Shown here: positions 6,751-14,418 of the stretch, one piece after another
Position numbering within the stretch: the first letter of the stretch is position 1
Layout of the letters: each line of letters starts with the position of its first letter
Origin: 2-02-FULL-62-14 sp035632555
GTDB taxonomy: Bacteria > Nitrospirota > Nitrospiria > Nitrospirales > Nitrospiraceae
DNA: 14,418 nt
Assembly: GCA_035632555.1 (NCBI GenBank)
Contig: DASQGO010000092.1
Coordinates: 1 to 14,418 of the forward strand
Reading direction: 5' to 3'
The notes under the pieces: generated by a model
Told to the model about the DNA's origin: nothing
Databases searched by the model: none
Seen by the model: the letters and a program-made list of their open reading frames with translations, nothing else
Translations under genes and position numbers: made by a program

Positions 6751-8280
6751 ATGCCCTCCGATCGTTGCTTGACGGCGGGAACAGGTTTCCGGTATGTGGG
6801 GACTGTGGGATCGTGGTGCGCCAGTGTATTCCGATTTTCTCTGTTGACGCTGTGCCTGGCGGCGTCATCCGGATGCACAGGCACCGGACAACCTGCCGTT
6901 CCGACCGGCAAACCGCTCCCTGACGATTGGGTGGCGATCACGACGGTGCCGCTCCCGCATGGTGTGGCCAGCGGGGATCCGACGAGCCGTTCTGCGCACA
7001 TCTGGTTTCGCACCTCGGGACCGGCGCAGGCTGAGGTCGAGTGGACGCCTGACGAGCAGGATCGGGAGCGCAGCCGCACGCTCCTCGTCCCAACTTCCCG
7101 GGACCACGACTATGTCGCCACGGTCGCGGTGAGGGATCTGCAACCGGCCACCCGCTATCGCTACTCGGTCAGGGCTCGACTGACGGATCAGCCGTCTTCT
7201 CGCGAGATCATTGAGGAATCGGGGAGCGGCACGTTTTCGACGCCGCCTGCCGACGACAAGTCCCATCCGATGACCTTCCTCTGGGGCGGCGACCTCGGCG
7301 GTCAAAAACGGTGCCGCGACACGTGGGTCGGATATCCTATTTTCTACCGGATGCTGCAGACCAGGCCCGACTTCGTCATTGTGCTCGGCGATACAATCTA
7401 TGGCGACGACGTGTGCCCGTCTCCGCCGAATGCGCCGGGGAGCGAGTTCACGGCGGCGACGCTGGACCAGTTCCGGGCCAAGCACCGGTACCAGCGCGGG
7501 TCGGCCGCGTTGCAGCGGTTTCTGGCGTCCGTGCCGGTGTATGCCATCTGGGACGACCACGACGTCCGGAACAATTTTTCCGGCCCGCACGATCCGCTGA
7601 TGCCGGTCGGGCGCCAGGCGTTTCTGGAATACTGGCCCATCGGGACGCCTCCGGAAGATCCGACGCGGCTGTATAGAAAATTCCGGCGCGGCGCCGATGC
7701 GGAATTTTTCATCCTCGACACCCGCCAGTATCGGGATCGGAATGCCGATCAGGATCGTCCGACGAAAACGATGCTGGGGTCGGCGCAGCGCGACTGGCTG
7801 ATCGAGGGCCTGGCCCGCTCGGCTGCGACCTGGAAGTTCATCATCACGAGCGTGCCCCTGTCCAATCCCAAGGGCGGCACGGCGCAGACGCCGGGCAACG
7901 ACAGCTGGGCGCGCGCGGCGGACGGCACCGGCTTCCAGACGGAGCTCCGCACGATCATCAGCGCGATTCTCAAGAACCATGTCCGCAACGTGGTCTGGCT
8001 GGCCGGAGACGTCCATTACATGCAAGTGAACACCTACGATCCGAACGGCGACGGCACGCCGGATTTTCACGAGTTCATCTCCGGGCCGCTGTCCGCGGCT
8101 CCGGGAAAACCGCTCCCTCCCGATCCCGCGTTCAAGCCGACGACGCTGCATAGCGAAGGCGGGTTCTACAACTTCGGCCTGGTGACGGTGAACAAGGGGG
8201 AGCTGCGGTTGGAAATTGTGGATGACACCGGCCTGCCCCGCTTTACGCGCGTCTTCAAGTCGCAACCTGCCACGCCCTGA
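6751..8280 (+). CDS. phoD: PhoD-family alkaline phosphatase/phosphodiesterase, probable lipoprotein
   Basis: This is a metallophosphoesterase of the PhoD family, which releases phosphate from phosphodiesters or monoesters outside the cytoplasm. From the ATG at 6751 it has 509 residues. An N-terminal Ig-like PhoD_N region starts near LPHGVASGDPTSRSAHIWFRT. The catalytic domain carries the metal-ligand motifs GGDLGG (Asp181), LGDTIYGDD (Asp214, Asp219/220), WDDHDVRNN (267-275) and AGDVHYM (Asp420, His422). The leader contains LLTLCLAASSGC, a lipobox with Cys42, so the protein is probably lipid-anchored; many PhoD proteins instead use the Tat route, and no twin Arg is seen here. A GTG at 6805 would give a more usual 23-residue signal peptide, so the true start may be there. 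Confidence 0.88.
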   Translation: MPSDRCLTAGTGFRYVGTVGSWCASVFRFSLLTLCLAASSGCTGTGQPAVPTGKPLPDDWVAITTVPLPHGVASGDPTSRSAHIWFRTSGPAQAEVEWTPDEQDRERSRTLLVPTSRDHDYVATVAVRDLQPATRYRYSVRARLTDQPSSREIIEESGSGTFSTPPADDKSHPMTFLWGGDLGGQKRCRDTWVGYPIFYRMLQTRPDFVIVLGDTIYGDDVCPSPPNAPGSEFTAATLDQFRAKHRYQRGSAALQRFLASVPVYAIWDDHDVRNNFSGPHDPLMPVGRQAFLEYWPIGTPPEDPTRLYRKFRRGADAEFFILDTRQYRDRNADQDRPTKTMLGSAQRDWLIEGLARSAATWKFIITSVPLSNPKGGTAQTPGNDSWARAADGTGFQTELRTIISAILKNHVRNVVWLAGDVHYMQVNTYDPNGDGTPDFHEFISGPLSAAPGKPLPPDPAFKPTTLHSEGGFYNFGLVTVNKGELRLEIVDDTGLPRFTRVFKSQPATP

Positions 8281-8357
8281 CAGGGCCTTGCATTCGAGAA
8301 GTCCGCTCGGTTACCGTAGCGTCCATTCGTTCGCATTACATCGGAAAAGGAGTGTGT

Positions 8358-8840
8358 ATGGCAGGCATGATGACGGCAGGACAGGTTTTTGAGAGAGTGA
8401 AAGATGCGGCGGCGGATGCCACCGGTCCGGACGAGCAGGCGCTGCAGATCGACTACGATGCGCTGAAGGCGAACATCCATGCGGCGCTCGGTGACCGGAA
8501 GGTCGCGTTGATGCACATCAACAAATTCCTGCCCGAGGGGTACGAGGACCAGGGCCGGTTCAACGTGCTGCTGCTGACCGGCGGCAAGGTAATTTTTGAC
8601 ATGGTGATCGGGGATTCGTATTTCCGTTATGACATCGTCTCCGTCGGCGAGCTGGATAAGGCGCAGGTGGTGGATGCCGTGTGGGAAAACAAGGAGAAGC
8701 GGCAGGAAGAGCCGTTCCTGAGCCTGCGGCTCATGCATGGCGAGGAAGCGCATCTCCTGCTGGCGCTCAACGACGAAGAACGCAAAAGCCTGCTGGCGTT
8801 CGCCAGTGCGGTCGCGGCGGCCCGGAATCCTGAAAAATAG
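8358..8840 (+). CDS. Conserved-looking hypothetical protein
   Basis: This soluble 160-residue protein is not recognised as a known family. It is acidic, has no signal peptide or membrane segment, and begins with helices (GQVFERVKDAAADA). A strand-rich middle follows (RFNVLLLTGGKVIFDMVIGDSYFRYDIVSV), then LSLRLMHGEEAHLLLAL and a final helix LLAFASAVAAAR; this order would fit a PH-like barrel capped by a helix, which is only a guess. The ATG at 8358 is favoured by AAAAGGAG five bases upstream; a GTG at 8352 overlaps that site. Coding character is good. Its stop TAG is directly followed by the reversed stop of the convergent ygfZ-like gene, with no intergenic base. A promoter in the 77 bases after the phosphatase gene is not evident, so it may be co-transcribed with it. 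Confidence 0.72.
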   Translation: MAGMMTAGQVFERVKDAAADATGPDEQALQIDYDALKANIHAALGDRKVALMHINKFLPEGYEDQGRFNVLLLTGGKVIFDMVIGDSYFRYDIVSVGELDKAQVVDAVWENKEKRQEEPFLSLRLMHGEEAHLLLALNDEERKSLLAFASAVAAARNPEK

Positions 8841-9932
8841 TCAGCGGGGAGTGTAAAAAGGCAGAGCGTGCACGGTCGCGTCATGGCGCGCACCGTTGAC
8901 GTCCACGGTCAGGGCTGTTCCCGGAGTGCTGAAGTCGCGCAGAGGAAATCCGAAGGCGATCACGCCGCCCACTGACGGGGAGCGCACGGCGCTGCTGATC
9001 CAGCCGACCTCCCGGTCACCGCTGAACAATTTGGCGCCTTTCGTCGGAACCACCGGGTCTTTCAAAGCCAGTCCCACCAATCGCCGCCGGACGCTGCCGT
9101 AGGTATCCATCCGTGCGACCACTTCCTGCCCCGGATAGCAGCCTTTGCTCAGACTGAAGGCTTTTCCTTCGAGATTGGCTTCAGGAGGAACGACCTCTTC
9201 ATTCAAATCCGGACCGGCCTTCGGCAGGCCGGCTTCCATGCGCAGCATCTCACGGGCCTCGGTTCCGAAAGGCTTCAGCCCCATTGGCTGACCGGCTGAC
9301 CAGAGTTTTCCCCAGGCCTGGACAATTCCATCGGCAGGAAGCAGCACTTCGATATCAACCTCGCCGGTCTCTTCCGTTCGGATGAGCAGGGCCTGCTGTC
9401 CGGCAATTTCCCGGGTCATGAACGACAGCGGCTTCAACCCGCTCACGTCGGCGCCCAAGGCCGTTTTGATGAGATCGGGAGTCTTTGGACCGCTCACCAG
9501 CAGCAGACCCCACGTGCCCACGCAATTCTCCATTTTAGCTTTGGTACCGTAGAGCAGGAACTTGCGAAGGACCTGGAGTGTCACCTCGCCGATCTCGCCG
9601 GTGTCTTCCAGCATGAGCGACTCGGTCAGCATATAGACGCGAAAATAGGTGAGCATCTTGCCCTTGTGGGTCAGAAAACTTGAATAGAGGCCCTGGCCCG
9701 GCTTCAGCGGCAGGATGTCGTTGCTGATGACGCTCTGCAGCCACTTGATCCGGTCGTCCCCCGTCACGCTCAGTCTGCCCCGATGCGAAAGGTCTGTGAT
9801 GCCCACACCCTGCCGCACGGCGGCATAGTCAGCATTGGCGTTGCCGTAGTGGAGGGGCATTTCCCATCCGGCTGCTTCGCCGAATGCGGCACCGAGTTGC
9901 ACATGCTGGTCGTGCAGCCGGGAGTGCTTCAT
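8841..9932 (-). CDS. ygfZ: YgfZ/GcvT-family folate-binding protein (Fe-S enzyme maintenance)
   Basis: This 363-residue protein belongs to the YgfZ/GcvT family. The YgfZ signature KGCYPGQEVVAR lies at 263-274 with the conserved Cys265. The N-terminal GWEMPLHYG and VGITDLSHRGRL (about 22-54) resemble glycine-cleavage T-protein, but at the place where GcvT has its catalytic Asp the sequence reads LTHKGKMLTYFRVY, as in YgfZ. YgfZ proteins bind tetrahydrofolate and help maintain certain Fe-S enzymes. It is longer than the E. coli protein (about 326 residues). The start ATG overlaps the receiver-gene stop as ATGA, so translation is coupled. It is the last gene of the thiamin operon. A true aminomethyltransferase is unlikely because the catalytic Asp is missing and no gcvH or gcvP is adjacent. 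Confidence 0.86.
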   Translation of the reverse strand: MKHSRLHDQHVQLGAAFGEAAGWEMPLHYGNANADYAAVRQGVGITDLSHRGRLSVTGDDRIKWLQSVISNDILPLKPGQGLYSSFLTHKGKMLTYFRVYMLTESLMLEDTGEIGEVTLQVLRKFLLYGTKAKMENCVGTWGLLLVSGPKTPDLIKTALGADVSGLKPLSFMTREIAGQQALLIRTEETGEVDIEVLLPADGIVQAWGKLWSAGQPMGLKPFGTEAREMLRMEAGLPKAGPDLNEEVVPPEANLEGKAFSLSKGCYPGQEVVARMDTYGSVRRRLVGLALKDPVVPTKGAKLFSGDREVGWISSAVRSPSVGGVIAFGFPLRDFSTPGTALTVDVNGARHDATVHALPFYTPR

Positions 9933-10312
9933 GAATGAGTGCCGGCCACTTCTTCGAGCAGATCCCTGGTGCGCGCGGAAAACTCGTTGCGCGAGACGAT
10001 CTTGGTCACGCCCAGTTCCCGGGCGCGCTTCCACGTGTCCACTTCCTCGTGATTGGCAAAGGCCAGCACGGGAATGGCTTTGAAACGCTCGTGTCCCTTG
10101 ATCTGTTCCAGCGCCTGAAATGCGTCGAGCTTCTCATCGTTCATGTTCAGGATCATGGCGCAGGGGTGGAGGCTTTCTGCTTTGGCCCGCACGTCGTCCT
10201 GCGTGCGGGCACGCTCCAGCACATAGCCCTTCGGGAGCAGGGCATCGCGGATTTTGGTGTAGAAGAAAATATCGCTGACCGCGACGAGGACGGCTTTCTT
10301 CCGTTGTTCCAT
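9929..10312 (-). CDS. Degenerate response-regulator receiver domain protein (pseudo-receiver)
   Basis: This 127-residue stand-alone protein has the alternating alpha/beta pattern of a CheY-like receiver: KAVLVAVSDIFFYTKIRDAL as strand 1 and helix 1, PCAMILNMNDEKLDAF as strand 3, FKAIPVLAFANHEEV as strand 4 and VTKIVSRNEF as strand 5. The phosphorylation site is lost: the usual Asp after strand 3 is replaced by Asn or Met, the acidic pocket after strand 1 reads VSD, the switch Thr/Ser of strand 4 is Ala or Asn, and the strand 5 Lys position is Ser-Arg. It therefore probably acts by protein contact rather than by phosphorylation. It starts 20 bases after the TPR gene and overlaps the ygfZ-like start by four bases. 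A longer in-frame start at 10435 would run into the TPR gene. Confidence 0.8.
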   Translation of the reverse strand: MEQRKKAVLVAVSDIFFYTKIRDALLPKGYVLERARTQDDVRAKAESLHPCAMILNMNDEKLDAFQALEQIKGHERFKAIPVLAFANHEEVDTWKRARELGVTKIVSRNEFSARTRDLLEEVAGTHS

Positions 10313-10332
10313 TATTGCGCGAGCCGGAGCGG

Positions 10333-10848
10333 TCAATTCAGCATGCCGATAAGTCGGCCTAGCGCCTTCTTGGCCAGCGCGTAGTTCGGGTTCAGCGCCA
10401 GGGCTTTCTTGTAGCAGTCGAGGGCTTCGTCCCACCGGCCCTTGCGTTCGTAGACGCGGCCGAGATTCAGATGGGGAAACGCCGGGCTCTCATACCGCCT
10501 GGCCTGCATGGCTTGTTCGAACCAGGGGATCGCTTCGTCGAACTGCCCCTTTTCAATTAAATAGGCGCCGATGTCGTTATAGGGATTGCCGAAGTCCGGG
10601 TCTACCTTGATGGCGTGGTGGCATTCTTCAATGGCTTCATCCAGGCGGCCCATGAAGCTGTAGGTCCAGCCCAGGAAGGTATAGGCCTCAGCCGTCGGAT
10701 GCGAGGCGATGGACTTCTTGTAGAGATCCACGGCTTCTTCCAATTCGCCTTTCATCTGGCGTTCGTAGGCCTGCTGGAAGAAAGTCCAGGCTTCCTTCTT
10801 GTCTTCTTCCCGGCCTTCGCCTTGTATGAGAAAGTCTTGAGCGTCCAT
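10333..10848 (-). CDS. Tetratricopeptide repeat (TPR) protein
   Basis: This 171-residue soluble protein consists of about four TPR units: 20-52 (AWTFFQQAYERQMKGELEEA), 54-86 (EAYTFLGWTYSFMGRLDEAI), 88-120 (NPYNDIGAYLIEKGQFDEAI) and 124-157 (FPHLNLGRVYERKGRWDEAL). Each shows the canonical W/L-G-Y-A-F/A-P spacing. No signal peptide is seen, so it acts in the cytoplasm as a protein-binding scaffold. The partner is unknown; the adjacent degenerate receiver is the natural candidate because both are regulatory-type, interaction-only proteins in one operon. The ATG at 10848 is 23 bases after the thi4 stop, and no promoter or terminator is visible in that gap. Confidence 0.88.
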   Translation of the reverse strand: MDAQDFLIQGEGREEDKKEAWTFFQQAYERQMKGELEEAVDLYKKSIASHPTAEAYTFLGWTYSFMGRLDEAIEECHHAIKVDPDFGNPYNDIGAYLIEKGQFDEAIPWFEQAMQARRYESPAFPHLNLGRVYERKGRWDEALDCYKKALALNPNYALAKKALGRLIGMLN

Positions 10849-10871
10849 CAGTGAGTGGCTGCTGAAAAAGG

Positions 10872-11675
10872 TTATTCGTGCTTCAGTTTCTTTTTGATCA
10901 ATTCCGCGCCGTAGCGGCCGGACAAAAGCATGGAACCGAAGGCCGGGCCCATGCGGGGCGTGCCGTGCACGGCTGCCACGGCTAATCCTACCACGAAACA
11001 GTTCGGATAAACCTCGCCGGTCCGATCCATGACCTCCTGCTCGGAACGGGACACCCACATGGCGCCGTTGCCTGGCACCGGTTTATACAGGCCCCGCTTG
11101 TTCAGCAGGTTCACCACCACGGCATCATGGCCTGTGGCATCCACCACAATCTTGCTTTCCAGCGCGATCGGGTCCACATGAATGATGTCGTGGCCGGCCA
11201 TCTCGGCTGTCGAATTATTAACGACGACGCCTTCCAGTATCCCGTCTTTGCGCAGGATCAGGTCCACCACCCGGGTCAGGTTCAGGATCTTGGCGCCGCC
11301 TTTGTAGGCGGCGGCGACCAGCGCGCCCGTGGCATGCGGCGGGTCCACCATGTACATGCCTTCGCAGTCCTTGATCCTCTTGCAGGGGACGCCGATCTCT
11401 TCAAGAATATCGTTCGCCGGGGCGCAGATCGTGGCTTTGTTCATGAGATAGCCGCCGGACCAGAATCCGCCGCCGAGCGCCAGGCTTTGTTCCACGACGA
11501 GCGTGCGGAAGCCCATCGCGGCCAGGTCATGCGCGCAGACCAGGCCCGAGGGACCGGCGCCGACGATGATCACGTCGCTCTCGATGAGCTGGTCGAATTC
11601 CTTGTAGTATTCCCGGGCGATTTGCCGGGTGATGTCGCGCTCGCGCAACGGAGCGGGCTTCGGTTTCTTCACCAT
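10872..11675 (-). CDS. thi4: Thiazole synthase Thi4, sulfide-dependent (His) type
   Basis: This enzyme makes the thiazole precursor of thiamin from NAD, glycine and sulfur. Its 267 residues open with a dinucleotide-binding motif SDVIIVGAGPSGLVCAHDLA (33-52) and LGGGFWSGGYL (67-77). They end with HGTPRMGPAFGSMLLSG (237-253), which is shared with yeast Thi4 (RMGPTFGAMALSG). At the position of the yeast sulfur-donor Cys205 the sequence reads HVDPIAL, with His166. This is the archaeal-type arrangement, which uses free sulfide with iron and turns over repeatedly, rather than the suicidal Cys type. The ATG at 11675 is preceded by GAGGTG; a GTG at 11681 would add two residues. It begins 9 bases after the thiC stop. 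It is often annotated as ribose-1,5-bisphosphate isomerase in databases; thiamin synthesis is favoured by thiC. Confidence 0.93.
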   Translation of the reverse strand: MVKKPKPAPLRERDITRQIAREYYKEFDQLIESDVIIVGAGPSGLVCAHDLAAMGFRTLVVEQSLALGGGFWSGGYLMNKATICAPANDILEEIGVPCKRIKDCEGMYMVDPPHATGALVAAAYKGGAKILNLTRVVDLILRKDGILEGVVVNNSTAEMAGHDIIHVDPIALESKIVVDATGHDAVVVNLLNKRGLYKPVPGNGAMWVSRSEQEVMDRTGEVYPNCFVVGLAVAAVHGTPRMGPAFGSMLLSGRYGAELIKKKLKHE

Positions 11676-11684
11676 GAGCACACC

Positions 11685-13604
<1,920 letters not shown>

Positions 13605-13641
13605 GGGCTGGTCCTTTCTCTCACTGGGCACAAACAAAAAA

Positions 13642-13662
13642 GCCGCACCTGAGGGGTGCGGC
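13642..13662 (-). terminator. Intrinsic terminator of the TPP riboswitch
   Basis: On the minus strand a perfect 8-bp GC-rich stem, GCCGCACC/GGTGCGGC, closes a 5-base loop and is followed by six T (13641-13636) and GTTTG. It sits between the TPP aptamer and the thiC start (38 bases before the ATG), the position of a transcription-termination expression platform. Its 5' arm plus three preceding bases is complementary to nine bases of the aptamer core, which supplies the alternative antiterminator. Confidence 0.9.
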
Positions 13663-13691
13663 TGAATTCCTGAACACGACCAACGTTCTGT

Positions 13692-13780
13692 CCGCTTCCC
13701 TACGCTGGCATTATCCAGGTCAGGTTCAGAGGGAGTGTGGCGTACTCAGCCACATCTCAGCCGCAAGGCCCCCCTAGCTG
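13692..13780 (-). promoter_or_regulatory. TPP riboswitch (THI element) aptamer controlling thiC operon
   Basis: The minus strand shows the whole aptamer. It has CTAGGGGGGCCTTGCGGCTG then AGATGTGGCTGAGTACGCC for P2, P3 and a P3a stem TGTGGC/GCCACA. It then has CCTGACCTGGATAATGCCAG and CGTAGGGAAGC for P4, P5 and the P1 return strand. The invariant CTGAGA and CTGGATAATGCCAGCGTAGGGA motifs that bind pyrimidine and pyrophosphate are intact. P2 pairs GGGGG with CTCCC. P1 is short (GCT/AGC with flanking weak pairs). A terminator follows 30 bases downstream, so TPP binding should favour early termination of the thiC operon. The region 13605-13926 holds this element, the terminator and two divergent promoters and no gene. 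Confidence 0.96.
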
Positions 13781-13787
13781 GAGGGAG

Positions 13788-13817
13788 ATCGTACACCCCG
13801 ATTTTCGGCCTTGTCAA
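13788..13817 (-). promoter_or_regulatory. Promoter of the thiC operon
   Basis: On the minus strand a perfect -35 TTGACA (13817-13812) is followed after 18 bases by TACGAT (13793-13788). Initiation near 13781 begins the transcript right at the first bases of the riboswitch aptamer, which supports both calls. Confidence 0.75.
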
Positions 13818-13827
13818 CCGGTGCCGA

Positions 13828-13856
13828 TTGATTGTCCGAAAATCCTCGCGTACAAT
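13828..13856 (+). promoter_or_regulatory. Promoter of nadA
   Basis: TTGATT (13828-13833) and TACAAT (13851-13856) are separated by 17 bases. Initiation near 13863 gives a leader of about 64 bases before the ATG at 13927. The promoter is divergent from, and 10 bases away from, the thiC -35 box, so the two could interfere with each other. Confidence 0.6.
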
Positions 13857-13868
13857 GACCACTTACCC

Positions 13869-13878
13869 GCGATATCGC
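13869..13878. promoter_or_regulatory. Perfect 10-base palindrome in the nadA leader
   Basis: GCGATATCGC lies just downstream of the predicted nadA start of transcription. It could be a repressor half-site pair or a weak hairpin; the following TGGTTTTTTGG makes it terminator-like, but the stem is too short for a convincing call. Its role is unassigned. Confidence 0.25.
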
Positions 13879-13926
13879 TGGTTTTTTGGTGGATCGCCTG
13901 GAAGCGAAGGTGGGAGGAGTGCACCG

Positions 13927-14418
13927 ATGAAAGTCGTCGCCGCAGCCCCGCGGGCCATCACGGACTACCAGGGACGTTCCGCCGAAGAACTGTTCGCGCG
14001 GACCGCCGAGGCCAAACGTGCGCTCGGCAACAAGGTGATGGTGCTGGGACACAACTACCAGCGCGATGAAGTCATCGAGCATGCCGATTTTCGCGGCGAT
14101 TCCCTCCTGCTGGCCAAGCTTGCCTCTCAACATGCCGATCGTCCGAACATCGTGTTCTGCGGCGTCCATTTCATGGCCGAAACGGCCGACATCCTCAGTC
14201 GGTCCAATCAAACCGTGATCCTGCCGGATATGGCGGCCGGGTGTTCGATGGCGGATATGGCGGCAATCGAGCAGGTGGACGAATGCTGGGATCAGCTGGG
14301 CCGGATCCTGCCGGTCGAGGAAACCGTCCTGCCGGCGGTCTATGTAAATTCCGCCGCGGTGTTGAAGGCCTTCTGCGGCGAGCATGGGGGCATCACCTGT
14401 ACGTCATCCAACGCCCGG
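13927..14418 (+). CDS. nadA: Quinolinate synthase NadA, partial
   Basis: This [4Fe-4S] enzyme condenses iminoaspartate with dihydroxyacetone phosphate to give quinolinate, the committed step to NAD. The first 164 codons are present and the rest lies beyond the right edge. Recognisable segments are VMVLGHNYQRDEVIEHADFR (about 38-57) in domain 1, FCGVHFMAETADIL, the cluster-ligand region LPDMAAGCSMADM (first Cys), and AVYVNSAAVLKAFCGEHGG leading to CTSSNA. The second and third cluster Cys are outside the window. A strong ribosome site GGGAGGAG at 13912-13919 fixes the ATG at 13927. It is transcribed divergently from the thiC operon. NAD made through this route is a substrate for Thi4, a plausible metabolic link, though the adjacency may be chance. 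Confidence 0.95.
   Translation, partial: MKVVAAAPRAITDYQGRSAEELFARTAEAKRALGNKVMVLGHNYQRDEVIEHADFRGDSLLLAKLASQHADRPNIVFCGVHFMAETADILSRSNQTVILPDMAAGCSMADMAAIEQVDECWDQLGRILPVEETVLPAVYVNSAAVLKAFCGEHGGITCTSSNAR

Noticed and set aside
6865..8265. Minus-strand open frame of 466 codons opposite the PhoD gene
   Set aside because: Arg-rich shadow of the phosphatase, whose metal-binding motifs are clear on the plus strand.
8274..8286. GCCCTG-A-CAGGGC inverted repeat at the phosphatase stop codon as a terminator
   Set aside because: The usable stem is about four pairs and no T-tract follows (CTTGCATT), so it is not a convincing terminator.
8288..8316. Possible promoter TTGCAT-17-TTACCG before the 8358 gene
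   Set aside because: The -10 box is poor; the match is no better than expected by chance.
8841..9932. Glycine cleavage T-protein (GcvT) identity for the YgfZ-like gene
   Set aside because: The YgfZ KGCYPGQE signature is present, the GcvT catalytic Asp is absent, and no other glycine cleavage genes are nearby.

Overview
The window is gene-dense, GC-rich (about 60% by eye) bacterial chromosome carrying thirteen complete genes and two genes cut by the window edges. There are no rRNA or tRNA genes, CRISPR arrays or insertion sequences. The gene content and style (Fur next to an FbpABC-type iron importer, an archaeal-type His-bearing Thi4 beside ThiC, small genes of unknown function) suggest a free-living Gram-negative bacterium, possibly a Nitrospira-like member of Nitrospirota. 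That assignment is inference from gene content only.

Iron block (1-3733, minus strand): fur is followed by fbpA, fbpB and fbpC, a periplasmic ferric-iron binding protein, a two-domain permease and an ATPase (fbpC runs off the left edge). fbpA has its own good sigma70-type promoter, starting at the base after the fur stop codon, with an inverted repeat over the transcription start that could be a Fur operator.

Plus-strand block (3844-6461): back-to-back promoters separate fur from a probable operon of a Panacea/DUF4065-like protein, an SAM-dependent O-methyltransferase, an EamA-type exporter (ATGA overlap with the methyltransferase) and an NTF2/SnoaL-like small protein. A 70-residue Cys/His-containing protein of unknown function lies on the minus strand (6488-6700). 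It is followed on the plus strand by a PhoD-family phosphatase/phosphodiesterase that looks like a lipoprotein, and by an unknown 160-residue protein whose stop codon abuts the stop of the convergent ygfZ-like gene.

Thiamin block (13817-8841, minus strand): a consensus promoter, a complete TPP riboswitch aptamer and an intrinsic terminator precede thiC. thiC is followed at very short spacing by thi4, a TPR gene, a degenerate response-regulator receiver gene and a ygfZ/gcvT-like gene. No terminator or promoter is visible between these genes, so all five are likely one TPP-controlled transcript. ThiC makes the pyrimidine moiety and Thi4 the thiazole moiety. ThiC is a [4Fe-4S] enzyme and YgfZ-type proteins support Fe-S enzymes, which gives a possible logic for the grouping. 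A nadA gene (quinolinate synthase, another [4Fe-4S] enzyme) diverges from this operon and runs off the right edge.

The most notable points are the riboswitch-led five-gene operon with its degenerate receiver and TPR genes, a 9-bp antiterminator built from the aptamer core, and three promoters whose predicted start point falls at or within a few bases of an annotated start codon, suggesting leaderless mRNAs.
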